Below are positions 16,549-25,062 of a DNA stretch of 64,000 nucleotides, piece after piece. Under the pieces are notes generated by a model. That model saw only the letters and a list, made by a program, of their open reading frames with translations, did no database searches and had not been told where the DNA came from. This DNA is from Flavobacteriaceae bacterium 3519-10 (lineage in GTDB: Bacteria > Bacteroidota > Bacteroidia > Flavobacteriales > Weeksellaceae). The stretch covers positions 1,622,342 through 1,686,341 of the forward strand of contig CP001673.1 in assembly GCA_000023725.1 (NCBI GenBank), in the 5' to 3' direction. How positions within the stretch are numbered: the first letter of the stretch is position 1; each line of letters starts with the position of its first letter. Made by a program: the position numbers and the translations under genes.

Positions 16549-18069
16549 TTAATATTTCGTCAGCTTATCCTTCACGTTACCCAGAATATCAGGGAAATAA
16601 ATATCGGACAGATGCTCGAATTCATCACCTCTCATAAACATCGTCGCGTCCACTTCCTCATAAGAACTTCTTCCTGCCGAAGCAATCAGTTCATTGCACG
16701 TTCGTAAAGTGTTTTTGTGGAAATGATATACACGTTCGCTCTTGTCGGTTACGTCAAGGCCTTTGATGAGCATTTTATCCTGCGTAGCAACGCCTGTAGG
16801 GCAATTGTTCGTGTTGCAGCGCAGCGCCTGGATACAACCCAGCGCAAACATAAATCCGCGGGCGTTATTACACATATCTGCTCCCATTGCTACAGCACGC
16901 AGTATATCGAGCGACGTGAGCACTTTGCCACTCGCGATAATCTTCACTTTATCGCGGAGATTGAAATCTTTTAAAGTTCTGTTCACGAATATCAAGGCAG
17001 GTTCCAGCGGCATTCCTACCCCGTCCGAAAACTCCGGTGGTGCAGCACCGGTTCCGCCTTCAGCGCCGTCGATGGTGATGAAATCAGGGTAAATTCTTAA
17101 GACATTCATCTGAACACAGATATCTTCGAACTCTTTGGTATCGCCGATACACAGCTTAAAGCCAACCGGCTTTCCATCTGAAAGCTCCCTAAGTTGCTGC
17201 ACAAATTTCAGAAGTCCCGCGGCATCCGAAAAAGCGGAGTGCGATGGCGGCGAAATAATGGTAAGTCCCGGCCTTACGTGACGAATGGCGGCAATCTCGG
17301 GGGTATTTTTTGCAGCGGGCAGTACGCCACCATGACCTGGTTTTGCTCCCTGCGACAGTTTAATCTCAATCAGTTTCACATTTGGGAGCGAAACATTTTT
17401 CTTAAATATTTCGGGTGAAAATCTTCCGTCATCGTCGCGACAGCCGAAATAACCTGTTCCGATCTGCCAGCAAAGGTCGCCACCTTCAAGATGGTAGGGT
17501 GAAATACCGCCCTCGCCTGTGTTGTGGTAAAACTGCCCTTTCTTCGCACCTCTGTTGAGTGCCATCTGTGCGCGGTCACTCAAAGATCCGAAACTCATCG
17601 CCGAAATATTGAAAAGAGAAGCGTGGTACTTCTGCGTACACTGCTCACCTCCAATCCAGACCTTCGGCAGCTCCTCATTTGGTGATTTTGCGTAGATCGA
17701 ATGTTTGATCCCTTCGTATTTACGTTGGTTTATTTCGAGCTGAGTACCGAATGGCACCGTATCGCTGATATTTTTTGAACGGCGGTAAACGGCTGAACGC
17801 TGATTTCGCGGAAAAGGTTTTCCATCGGTTTCGCGTTCGATAAAATACTGCTGCATCTCCGGTGAAATGCTTTCAAAAAAATAGCGGAAATAACCCAGCA
17901 CAGGGAAATTTCTCAGAATAGCATGTTTGGTCTGGAAGCAGTTATAGATTCCTAAAGCATAAATACACGTAAGCAAAATCGGAATCCAGTAGTGGGCCCT
18001 GATCAGCAGCGAAATTGCCCACACGGCAATTACGATGACGATTCCGTACTTAATGAACTTGTCTCTCAT
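16549..18069 (-). CDS. FMN-binding glutamate synthase-family protein, membrane-anchored
   Basis: A 506-residue protein containing only the FMN/FeS synthase domain of GltB, without the glutaminase domain. Two hydrophobic helices occupy residues 8-45. The domain shows NISAMSFGSLSDRA, the glycine-rich GAKPGHGGVLPA, DGAEGGTGAAPPEF, and the cysteine cluster in CIQALRCNTNNCPTG that would hold a 3Fe-4S centre. Such orphan proteins are common but their reaction is unproven. Without the amidotransferase they cannot use glutamine in the usual way. It is single-gene, with its own terminator. Confidence 0.88.
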   Translation of the reverse strand: MRDKFIKYGIVIVIAVWAISLLIRAHYWIPILLTCIYALGIYNCFQTKHAILRNFPVLGYFRYFFESISPEMQQYFIERETDGKPFPRNQRSAVYRRSKNISDTVPFGTQLEINQRKYEGIKHSIYAKSPNEELPKVWIGGEQCTQKYHASLFNISAMSFGSLSDRAQMALNRGAKKGQFYHNTGEGGISPYHLEGGDLCWQIGTGYFGCRDDDGRFSPEIFKKNVSLPNVKLIEIKLSQGAKPGHGGVLPAAKNTPEIAAIRHVRPGLTIISPPSHSAFSDAAGLLKFVQQLRELSDGKPVGFKLCIGDTKEFEDICVQMNVLRIYPDFITIDGAEGGTGAAPPEFSDGVGMPLEPALIFVNRTLKDFNLRDKVKIIASGKVLTSLDILRAVAMGADMCNNARGFMFALGCIQALRCNTNNCPTGVATQDKMLIKGLDVTDKSERVYHFHKNTLRTCNELIASAGRSSYEEVDATMFMRGDEFEHLSDIYFPDILGNVKDKLTKY

Positions 18070-18116
18070 TACAGAATTTTTTAATATTTTTTACAAATTT
18101 AGGGATAATAAACTGA

Positions 18117-18150
18117 CAAAAAAAGCCGCTTTCATTTTCCTGAAAACGGC
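18117..18150 (-). terminator. Terminator of the beta-glucosidase gene
   Basis: Minus-strand stem GCCGTTTTCA/TGAAAGCGGC (one G-U pair) with a 6-nt loop, followed by seven T residues. It ends the utilisation locus. Confidence 0.88.
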
Positions 18151-18170
18151 CTTGATCACTAATAAAATCT

Positions 18171-20498
18171 TTATTTGCTCCAGTTAATTTTGGTACGCTG
18201 CACGTCGCTTGAACTGGTACCGATCATCACTTCAAATTCTCCCGGTTCCCAATCATATTTTAATGCATTGTTGTAGAATTTCAGGTCCTCGGGCGTGATA
18301 TTGAAGGTTATTTTCCGGCTCTCTCCTTTTTTGAGGAAAACTTTCTGGAAACCTTTCAGCTCTTTCACCGGTCTGGTAATCGTTCCTACTAAATCGCGGA
18401 TGTACAGCTGAACTACCTCAGCGCCGTCATAATTACCTGCGTTGGTTAAAGTTATGCTCGCCTGAATGGCTTGGTTACCTTGTGGTTTCGGGTTTGAAAC
18501 CGCAATATCTGAATAGGTGAACTTTGTATAGCTGAGTCCGTACCCGAACGGATATAATGGGGTATTGCACTCGTCCATATAATTGGCGCGGAACCTTTCA
18601 TACTCGCACTTGCCGGTTTTATCGGCGTTCAGCGGACGGCCCGTATTTTTGTGGTTGTAGTAAATCGGAACCTGGCCAAGACTTCTCGGGAAGGTTACCG
18701 GCAGTTTTCCGGAAGGATTTACCTTGCCGTAGAGTACATCGGCAATCGCGTGGCCGGCTTCGCTGCCTGCGAACCACACATTCAATATTGCATCCGGAAT
18801 ATCTTTGACATTGGTAAGCGCCAGCGGACGTCCTGTGAAAAGCACCATTACGATTGGCTTACCTGTTTTTTTGAGTTCCATCAGCAGATCAACCTGCGAT
18901 TGCGGGATATCAATTTCGGTTCTTGAAGAAGATTCGCCGCTCATTTCAGCGCTCTCGCCGATGGCCAAGACAATTACGTCGGCCTTATTCGCCGCGTCCG
19001 TAGCTTCTTTCAGTAAGGTTTCTTTTGGACGGTTGTCGCGGTCCGTAAGTTTTCCGTGTGCTGCGTAGATGTTTTCGAGCTTTTCGCTGTAATCAATATT
19101 AGCGCCTTTCGCCGAAATAAATTTTGTACCCTTTCCGAAGGTATCCTGCAGCCCTTTCATCAAAGGTATCGCGTTAATATGTTTCGCGGCCACGCTCCAT
19201 GTACCTGCCATATTGAGTGCATTGTTTACGAGCGGCCCGATTACCGCCACAGTGCCGCCCTTTTTGAGCGGAAGAACGCTGTTATCGTTTTTCATCAGCA
19301 CCATCGAGTTCGCCGCAGCGTTTCTTGCGATATCGCGGTTTTTCTGGCTGTACACTTCTTTTTCTGCCAGTTTTGCGCTGCCGTAACGGTAAGGGTCATC
19401 AAAAAGTCCCAAATCGTATTTTGCTTCCAGAACCCTTTTTGCAGCCTGATCGATTTCTGCCTGAGTTACTTTGCCTTCTTCCAGTGATTTCTTTAAAGTT
19501 TTAAGGAAACCTTCACCCACCATATCCATATCGATGCCGCCTTTTAGCGCCATCGCGGACACCTGCTGCAAATCGCCCACGCCGTGATCAATCATTTCAT
19601 TAATCCCGGTATAATCTGTAACCACAAACCCATCAAAACCCCACTGATTCCTCAGAACTTCGGTCTGAAGCCATCTGTTTCCGGTTGCAGGAATTCCGTC
19701 GACCTCATTAAATGAAGCCATCACCGAACCCACTCCGGCGTCAACTGCCGCTTTATATGGTGGAAAATATTCATTAAACATACGCACATGGCTCATGTCC
19801 ACGGTGTTATAATCCATACCCGCTTCACCGGCGCCGTAAAGTGCGAAATGTTTCACACAGGCCATGATGGTATTACTCAGCGACATATCTTTACCCTGAT
19901 AACCGTAAACCATGGCTTTTGCTACTTCACTTCCTAAGTAAGGATCTTCACCGGAACCTTCCGAAATCCTTCCCCACCGCGGTTCACGTGAGATATCCGT
20001 CATTGGCGAAAAAGTCCAGGAAATTCCGTCGGCGGAAGCTTCATTTGCAGCAACGCGTGCGGATTGCTGAATCAGGTTCATATCCCAGGAGGCAGCGAGG
20101 CCCAAAGGAATCGGGAAACTGGTTTCGTAGCCGTGAATAACATCCATACCGAAGATCAAAGGTATTTTAAGTCGGCTTTTTTCTACCGCAACTTTCTGTA
20201 CAGCATGGATTTTTTCGGCACCTTTAATATTAAAAAGTCCGCCTACGAGTCCGTCCTCAATTTTCTTTCCAATATCGGAGCTCTGCGCCTGGCCGGTGGT
20301 GAAGTCGCCGGCACTTGGCAAATTAAGCTGACCTATTTTTTCATCAACCGTCATTTTCGCTAAAAGTGCATTCACAAAAGCCTGTTTCTTCGTTTTATAT
20401 TGCTCCGTCCGGTAAGACTGAACGGGTTTACTCACCATCTCCTGTGCGGCTATGCAGGGCGAAAGCGCCATTGCAGCAACCAAAACTAGTTTCTTCAT
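18171..20498 (-). CDS. GH3 beta-glucosidase, periplasmic (BglX-like)
   Basis: A 775-residue exported glycoside hydrolase family 3 enzyme. Signal peptide to about CIAAQ. An N-terminal (beta/alpha)8 domain starts at LLAKMTVDEKIGQLNLPS and holds the nucleophile Asp295 in GFVVTDYTGIN. The alpha/beta sandwich domain follows (KTGKPIVMVLFTGRPLALT), and a C-terminal fibronectin-like domain closes it (VVQLYIRDLVGTITRPVKEL). It releases glucose from the non-reducing ends of beta-gluco-oligosaccharides. Here it likely finishes the products of the two GH144-type enzymes upstream. It follows the esterase-like gene by 13 nt. Confidence 0.93.
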   Translation of the reverse strand: MKKLVLVAAMALSPCIAAQEMVSKPVQSYRTEQYKTKKQAFVNALLAKMTVDEKIGQLNLPSAGDFTTGQAQSSDIGKKIEDGLVGGLFNIKGAEKIHAVQKVAVEKSRLKIPLIFGMDVIHGYETSFPIPLGLAASWDMNLIQQSARVAANEASADGISWTFSPMTDISREPRWGRISEGSGEDPYLGSEVAKAMVYGYQGKDMSLSNTIMACVKHFALYGAGEAGMDYNTVDMSHVRMFNEYFPPYKAAVDAGVGSVMASFNEVDGIPATGNRWLQTEVLRNQWGFDGFVVTDYTGINEMIDHGVGDLQQVSAMALKGGIDMDMVGEGFLKTLKKSLEEGKVTQAEIDQAAKRVLEAKYDLGLFDDPYRYGSAKLAEKEVYSQKNRDIARNAAANSMVLMKNDNSVLPLKKGGTVAVIGPLVNNALNMAGTWSVAAKHINAIPLMKGLQDTFGKGTKFISAKGANIDYSEKLENIYAAHGKLTDRDNRPKETLLKEATDAANKADVIVLAIGESAEMSGESSSRTEIDIPQSQVDLLMELKKTGKPIVMVLFTGRPLALTNVKDIPDAILNVWFAGSEAGHAIADVLYGKVNPSGKLPVTFPRSLGQVPIYYNHKNTGRPLNADKTGKCEYERFRANYMDECNTPLYPFGYGLSYTKFTYSDIAVSNPKPQGNQAIQASITLTNAGNYDGAEVVQLYIRDLVGTITRPVKELKGFQKVFLKKGESRKITFNITPEDLKFYNNALKYDWEPGEFEVMIGTSSSDVQRTKINWSK

Positions 20499-20511
20499 AT
20501 TCTTTTACTTT

Positions 20512-21222
20512 TTATTGATGTTTTTTCGACTTAGCCAGCATCCATTCATACAGTTTTGCATTTGAATAGGTGGAATCCCATGAATTATGGTTGTCGTCCG
20601 GAAAGATAATCAGCTCCACATTTTTGTTTGTCTTTCTGATTTCCTGATAAATTTCGATTGAATTCATTGGTGACACAATATCATCGTTGCCGCCGTGAAA
20701 GATTTTCATGGGCAAATCTTTATACTGAGTAGCACGAACCTTCATCAGGCGGTCCACCGGGGGGCAGACAGGTACAACAGCAGAAAACATTTCAGGATGC
20801 TCCATCGCGAGCTTCAAGGTGCCCCAGCCGCCCATTGAAAGGCCGGTGAGGATGATACGGGATTCGTCTATTTTATATTTTTGCTGAATGTCTTTAATTA
20901 AATGATAAACCGCTTCGGTATCCCACCAAACGCCGTCCGGACATTGCGGCGCCAATATCGCAACCGGTTCCGGAATAAGATTTTTATACTGGAACGGGCC
21001 GTTCGTTTTTACTTTGTCGAGATCGGTACCTCTTTCGCCCGAACCGTGCAAAAAAACAATGAGCGGAACATTTCCTTTTGCATTCTGCGGATAATCTAAA
21101 ACATAGGAAATCTGCTTAATCTCCGTAATCTGCTTATTCAGCGCCGATTTAATTTCCTGCGAACTTAAGTTACCTGCGAAAAACAATATCAACAGCGGTA
21201 AAAATCTCGATAATTTTTTCAT
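20512..21222 (-). CDS. Secreted alpha/beta hydrolase, esterase/phospholipase-like
   Basis: A 236-residue exported serine hydrolase. The signal peptide ends near GNLSSQ. The oxyanion segment IVFLHGSGERGTDLD, the nucleophile elbow GLSMGG, and a downstream Asp (GGNDDIVSP) and His (PDDNHNSWD) complete a Ser-Asp-His triad. Proteins of this type, related to dienelactone hydrolases and phospholipase/carboxylesterases, occur in many utilisation loci, where they may remove ester groups. The substrate is unknown. It is co-directional with the GH3 gene (13-nt gap) but separated from the upstream GH144 gene by a 204-bp repeat-like spacer. Confidence 0.82.
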   Translation of the reverse strand: MKKLSRFLPLLILFFAGNLSSQEIKSALNKQITEIKQISYVLDYPQNAKGNVPLIVFLHGSGERGTDLDKVKTNGPFQYKNLIPEPVAILAPQCPDGVWWDTEAVYHLIKDIQQKYKIDESRIILTGLSMGGWGTLKLAMEHPEMFSAVVPVCPPVDRLMKVRATQYKDLPMKIFHGGNDDIVSPMNSIEIYQEIRKTNKNVELIIFPDDNHNSWDSTYSNAKLYEWMLAKSKKHQ

Positions 21223-21295
21223 TTTGTCTACATATTTCGTGAGATTGCTAACAGGCTATCTCATATTTTTTGGTTGATTTTTTCTTTAAATCCTG

Positions 21296-21380
21296 CCCCC
21301 TAGCCCCGATTGAAGTGTAAATCCTTTTTATTTTTTCCTAGAAGGAAAAATAAAAAGATTGCAACGGAAAGCGGGAAAAA
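21296..21380. repeat. Hairpin-forming intergenic element inside the utilisation locus
   Basis: In the 204-bp gap, the arms at 21322-21341 and 21343-21360 are near-perfect inverted copies (CTTTTTATTTTTTCCT versus AGGAAAAATAAAAAG), with outer CCCCGAT and GCGGG flanks adding partial pairing. The overall plan (GC-rich ends, long A/T hairpin in the middle) resembles interspersed elements I recall from flavobacterial genomes, but I cannot confirm copy number from one window. Confidence 0.5.
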
Positions 21381-21413
21381 GCTTCAAAATAAATTTAAAA
21401 TTGCTTTTTGAAG
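21376..21413 (-). terminator. Probable terminator after the first GH144-type gene
   Basis: Minus-strand stem CTTCAAAA/TTTTGAAG around an A/T-rich loop, followed by CTTTTT, 14-50 nt past the stop at 21427. This would separate the core locus from the esterase and beta-glucosidase genes, at least partly. Confidence 0.5.
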
Positions 21414-21426
21414 GAGCCAGCAGTTC

Positions 21427-22788
21427 CTAAAAATTATACTTTGTGGATTTGAAACCCAGTTTTTTGAGTCCAGCCTTGATTTCCGGGGCATTCATAAATA
21501 ATTTCCAGATCAGTCCGGTACGGTAATTTTCGATCATTGGGGCGATAGTTCCCTGGTCGATCGCGAGATATCTTGGCGTAAACCAGTTGTCGAAATGAAC
21601 AGACGTGGCATCATACGGCCCCGCAGAGCCGATGAATTCAGGTTTTTCTTCATATAGAAAACGCAGAACCTTCATCGATTCTTTTGGCGTATACGGGAAA
21701 CTGCTTAGCGCGGCAGTTGGCGTGATAATTCCGTTGTCTTCTTTGGGATTGTGCGCGCGGTAGCCGACGCTACCATCTGCATTTCGGGTGTAACTCGCCG
21801 TAAATCCCCAGTAATTCTCGCCGTAACCTTTATAGTTTTTCGGATTTTCGAGACTGTAGTTGTACTGAATAAGTGCATGATTGCGGTTTAGACCGAAATA
21901 ATCCGGCACCATTTTATCTGATAAACCTGTTGGATCCAGGCCCAGATAAGAGTAGTGCGCCCAAAACATCGGTCCGCCATACTCTTCTGCGCCGTTGTGC
22001 TTCACAAAAAGCGGCAGCCCATATTTTGTATGGTCTGTGAGATAGGTTCCGTTGCGCGTCCAGCCCTGGTAGAAAGTTTCTGCATCGATTGGATATGTTG
22101 GCGAAGATGCTGCCAGAATATAGGTAACCAACGTCTCATCGTAACCCTGAAGCTTGTGGTTCATCTCCCATCCGTTGATCGGTGACCAATGCCAGTAGAG
22201 CACTTTTTCTCCGCCTTTTGTGTACCAGTTCCATTCCACGCCTTTCCAGAGATCATCCATTTTTTTGGCGAGTGCTTTTTCTTCGGCATTTCCATTTTTA
22301 AAATATTCACGTACCGCAATGATTCCCTCCACCAGAAAAGCCGTTTCCACAATATCACCGCCATTGTCTTTTTTACCAAACGATACGGTTTTACCGGTCT
22401 TGCCATCAAGCCAGTGCGGCCACGCGCCGTGGTGCCTGTCCGCAGCGGCGAGGAAATCTGCAATGTGCGTCAATCTTTGTACGGCTTCTTTTCTGGGAAT
22501 GAAACCTCTTTCGATACCGACAATTAAAGTCATCAGACCAAAACCAGAACCGCCCGTTGTAACGACATTCGCATCGTTTCTAGGATAAAAATCTTCGTGG
22601 TAGCGCTCTCTGCCCATCAGCGAGTTTGGTTCCGCGAAATCCCAGAAATATTTGAGGGTCTGCTGCTGAACTTTGTCCATCAACTGCTCATCGGTCAACC
22701 GAGCGGATTGTTTTGTTTGGTTGTCTACGCTGGCACACGAAAGCGTGAAGGCAGATATAAAACTAAAATAAGTGAGAATCCTGATCAT
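21427..22788 (-). CDS. GH144-type glucanase-family lipoprotein, copy 1
   Basis: A 453-residue lipoprotein (lipobox TLSCAS) with the so-called glucoamylase-family domain (PF10091, CAZy GH144): TLKYFWDFAEPNSLMGRERYH, GGSGFGLMTLIVGIERGF, HGAWPHWLDG, GGDIVETAFLVEGI, LYWHWSPINGWEMNHKLQGYDETL. The characterised GH144 member is an endo-beta-1,2-glucanase, so this enzyme probably cleaves beta-1,2-glucan; the glucoamylase name in older annotation is misleading. It is paralogous to the next gene. About 60 residues before the C-terminus is IDQGTIAPMIENYRTGLIW, also conserved in its partner. Confidence 0.88.
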   Translation of the reverse strand: MIRILTYFSFISAFTLSCASVDNQTKQSARLTDEQLMDKVQQQTLKYFWDFAEPNSLMGRERYHEDFYPRNDANVVTTGGSGFGLMTLIVGIERGFIPRKEAVQRLTHIADFLAAADRHHGAWPHWLDGKTGKTVSFGKKDNGGDIVETAFLVEGIIAVREYFKNGNAEEKALAKKMDDLWKGVEWNWYTKGGEKVLYWHWSPINGWEMNHKLQGYDETLVTYILAASSPTYPIDAETFYQGWTRNGTYLTDHTKYGLPLFVKHNGAEEYGGPMFWAHYSYLGLDPTGLSDKMVPDYFGLNRNHALIQYNYSLENPKNYKGYGENYWGFTASYTRNADGSVGYRAHNPKEDNGIITPTAALSSFPYTPKESMKVLRFLYEEKPEFIGSAGPYDATSVHFDNWFTPRYLAIDQGTIAPMIENYRTGLIWKLFMNAPEIKAGLKKLGFKSTKYNF

Positions 22789-22818
22789 TTTTCTTAAAAT
22801 ATAATTGCATGAGGTTCT

Positions 22819-24210
22819 TTAAAATCCATACTGCGAAGAATGGAAACCGAGTTTAATCAATCCCTGTTTCACGTCCGGAGCATTCATAAATAAATTCCAC
22901 AGAAACTGGGTTTTATTATTTTCTATCATCGGAGCCATTGGTCCCTGGTCGATCGCTAGATATCTTGGCGTGACCCAGTTGTAGTGTACAGAATAGGCGT
23001 CATAAGGTCCGGCAGCACCAACATATTTTGAATAATTTTCGTTGTACAGGAAGCGAAGATAATTCATACTTTCTGTAGGCGTATATGGTAAACTGGAAAT
23101 CGCTGCCGTAGGCGAAATCACACCTAAGTCGTTGTTGGGCTGATGTGCTGCGTAGCCGGTAGTGCCATCGCCATTACGCGAGTAGCTAGCGGTAAGCCCC
23201 CAGTTCTTCACGGAGTAACCGCTCCATCCTTTAGGGTTTGCTACGCTGTACTGATGCATGATTTTCGCGTGATTTGCCGTTGCAGCGCCATAATTAACAA
23301 ATTCATCGGAAAGACCGCGTGGATCTAATCCAATGAAACTGTAGTGTGAAAAAAACATCGGACCTACTGTCCCGTTAGCTCCATTGTGATTTACGATAAG
23401 CGGAATGCCATATTGAGATCCCACATTCTTAATGGCACCATTTCTAGCCCAACCCTGCGTGTAAACGTCTTTTGTAATTGAGTAGTTGGGTGAGGCTGCG
23501 GCAAGAACGTAAGCGATCAGCGTTTCGTCGTAACCCTGCAGCCTATGGTTCATCTGGAAGTTATAATTAGGTGACCAATGCCAATAAAGTACGTTTTCGC
23601 CCTGCGTAAACCAGTTCCACTCCACTCCTTTCCAAAGCGCATCTGCTTTTTGCGAAAGGGCAGTTTCGGTGGCCTCTGTGGATGTTTTAAAATATTCGCG
23701 AACGCAAATGAGTCCCTGAACCAGAAAAGCAGTTTCAACAAGATCACCACCGTCGTCCAAAGTGCTGAATGGAATTATTTTGCCTGTCGAACCATTGATC
23801 CAGTGTGGCCAGGCGCCATGAAAACGGTCGGCATTCTGCAAAAAATTCAGTGCGGTAGTGAGTCTCGCAACCGCTTCCGCGCGTGGAACAGATCCGTTTT
23901 TTATTCCTACTAAGATGCTCATTAAGCCAAATCCGGAACCACCTGTGCTCACCACGTTGGCATCAAGACCGGGATTATCGGTGTGATAGCGTTCGCGGGC
24001 GAGTTTAGAATTGGTTTCGGCGAAATCCCAGAAATATTTCAGGGCGTCTTTCTGAACCATTTCAATGATTTGAGGATCGGTGTACACTGTGGTTTTGGGT
24101 GGATCTACAGGCGGATCGGTAACCACCGGCTCCCGCTCATTAGAACAACTGCCATAACTGAAAAGTATGGCAGTTGCTATTGAAAAACTTAATGATCGGA
24201 GTATTTTCAT
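22819..24210 (-). CDS. GH144-type glucanase-family lipoprotein, copy 2
   Basis: A 463-residue lipoprotein (lipobox SYGSCSNE) with the same catalytic domain as the adjacent gene: DALKYFWDFAETNSKLARERYH, GGSGFGLMSILVGIKNG, HGAWPHWINGSTGK, GGDLVETAFLVQGL, LYWHWSPNYNFQMNHRLQGYDETL. A short proline-rich linker after the lipid anchor (PVVTDPPVDPPKTTV) would hold the enzyme off the membrane. Same family inference as copy 1. It starts 1 nt before the LamG lipoprotein stop and lies 30 nt upstream of copy 1, so the two are tandem paralogues. Confidence 0.88.
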   Translation of the reverse strand: MKILRSLSFSIATAILFSYGSCSNEREPVVTDPPVDPPKTTVYTDPQIIEMVQKDALKYFWDFAETNSKLARERYHTDNPGLDANVVSTGGSGFGLMSILVGIKNGSVPRAEAVARLTTALNFLQNADRFHGAWPHWINGSTGKIIPFSTLDDGGDLVETAFLVQGLICVREYFKTSTEATETALSQKADALWKGVEWNWFTQGENVLYWHWSPNYNFQMNHRLQGYDETLIAYVLAAASPNYSITKDVYTQGWARNGAIKNVGSQYGIPLIVNHNGANGTVGPMFFSHYSFIGLDPRGLSDEFVNYGAATANHAKIMHQYSVANPKGWSGYSVKNWGLTASYSRNGDGTTGYAAHQPNNDLGVISPTAAISSLPYTPTESMNYLRFLYNENYSKYVGAAGPYDAYSVHYNWVTPRYLAIDQGPMAPMIENNKTQFLWNLFMNAPDVKQGLIKLGFHSSQYGF

Positions 24211-25053
24211 TTATCTTTTTCTGGTAAATAAAGCCTGAACTTCAGCGGCAGTGAGCGCCGTAGAATACATTCTGAACTGATCGATCCCGCCGGTGTAGGA
24301 GTTTTTCAGCCAGTCGTCGCCGTTGTTGGCTATCTGGTCTTCAGTAAATTCCTGCGGACCCGCACCAATTTTAAGTGCGGTTATTTTCGAAGGTTCCAAA
24401 ACTACATTTCCATGGTTTGTCCATTCCGACTTGAATGCGTGTGGCTGCCCATCAACGTATAACGTCATCGTGGAAGTGGTTCCGTCATAGACGAAGGCAA
24501 GGTGGTGCCACTGCCCGTTGTAAATGCCCAGCGGACTGTTGGCGCCCACCCACTCAAACCACTTTTCGGCGGTTTTATCTTTAACGAAAAATTTAATGGT
24601 AGGAGATGCTACTGACCCTTCGGTGAGTAAAAACATCGAACCGCCAGACCAGTGATAATCGGTTACGGCTGGCATGCTGAAAATATGATCGGTTTTCATC
24701 TGGCTCTTCTGCGTCCAGACTGAAACCGTAAAACTTCCGGCAGTTTGTGCGAAATCGTTTGCACTTGTGTATTTAATGTACTTAAACTTTTCACCCTGCA
24801 CGGCTTTGGCGGAAACACCGTCGATCGATGCGAGCGGATTATCAGATGGAAATTTAGCGCGTACACTGTCCACTGCATTCATTAATGCATTTGAAGAAGT
24901 ACCGTCGAAAGCCACGTAAAATTTCAGCGGCCCACCCGGTTCACTTGCGTCTTTGGGAAAATCTCCCAGTTCCGGCCTGTCCATATCCTGGCACGACAGC
25001 GCCAACAGCGCGATGGTACAGATACCGAACATATTAAGAATTTTATTTTTCAT
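24211..25053 (-). CDS. LamG/concanavalin-fold surface lipoprotein of the utilisation locus
   Basis: A 280-residue lipoprotein (lipobox LALSCQD) with one LamG-like lectin domain over residues about 90-280: FTVSVWTQ, GQWHHLAFVYDGTTSTMTLYVDGQ and GGIDQFRMYSTALTAAEVQAL are the typical LamG strands. It occupies the position of a SusE/SusF-type glycan-binding protein, directly after SusD (9-nt gap). It probably binds the polysaccharide at the cell surface. Confidence 0.85.
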   Translation of the reverse strand: MKNKILNMFGICTIALLALSCQDMDRPELGDFPKDASEPGGPLKFYVAFDGTSSNALMNAVDSVRAKFPSDNPLASIDGVSAKAVQGEKFKYIKYTSANDFAQTAGSFTVSVWTQKSQMKTDHIFSMPAVTDYHWSGGSMFLLTEGSVASPTIKFFVKDKTAEKWFEWVGANSPLGIYNGQWHHLAFVYDGTTSTMTLYVDGQPHAFKSEWTNHGNVVLEPSKITALKIGAGPQEFTEDQIANNGDDWLKNSYTGGIDQFRMYSTALTAAEVQALFTRKR

Positions 25054-25062
25054 TGGTTTAAT

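Noticed and set aside
21427-24210. Classical glucoamylase (GH15) activity
   Set aside because: The glucoamylase label belongs to the old name of PF10091; motifs fit GH144, not GH15.
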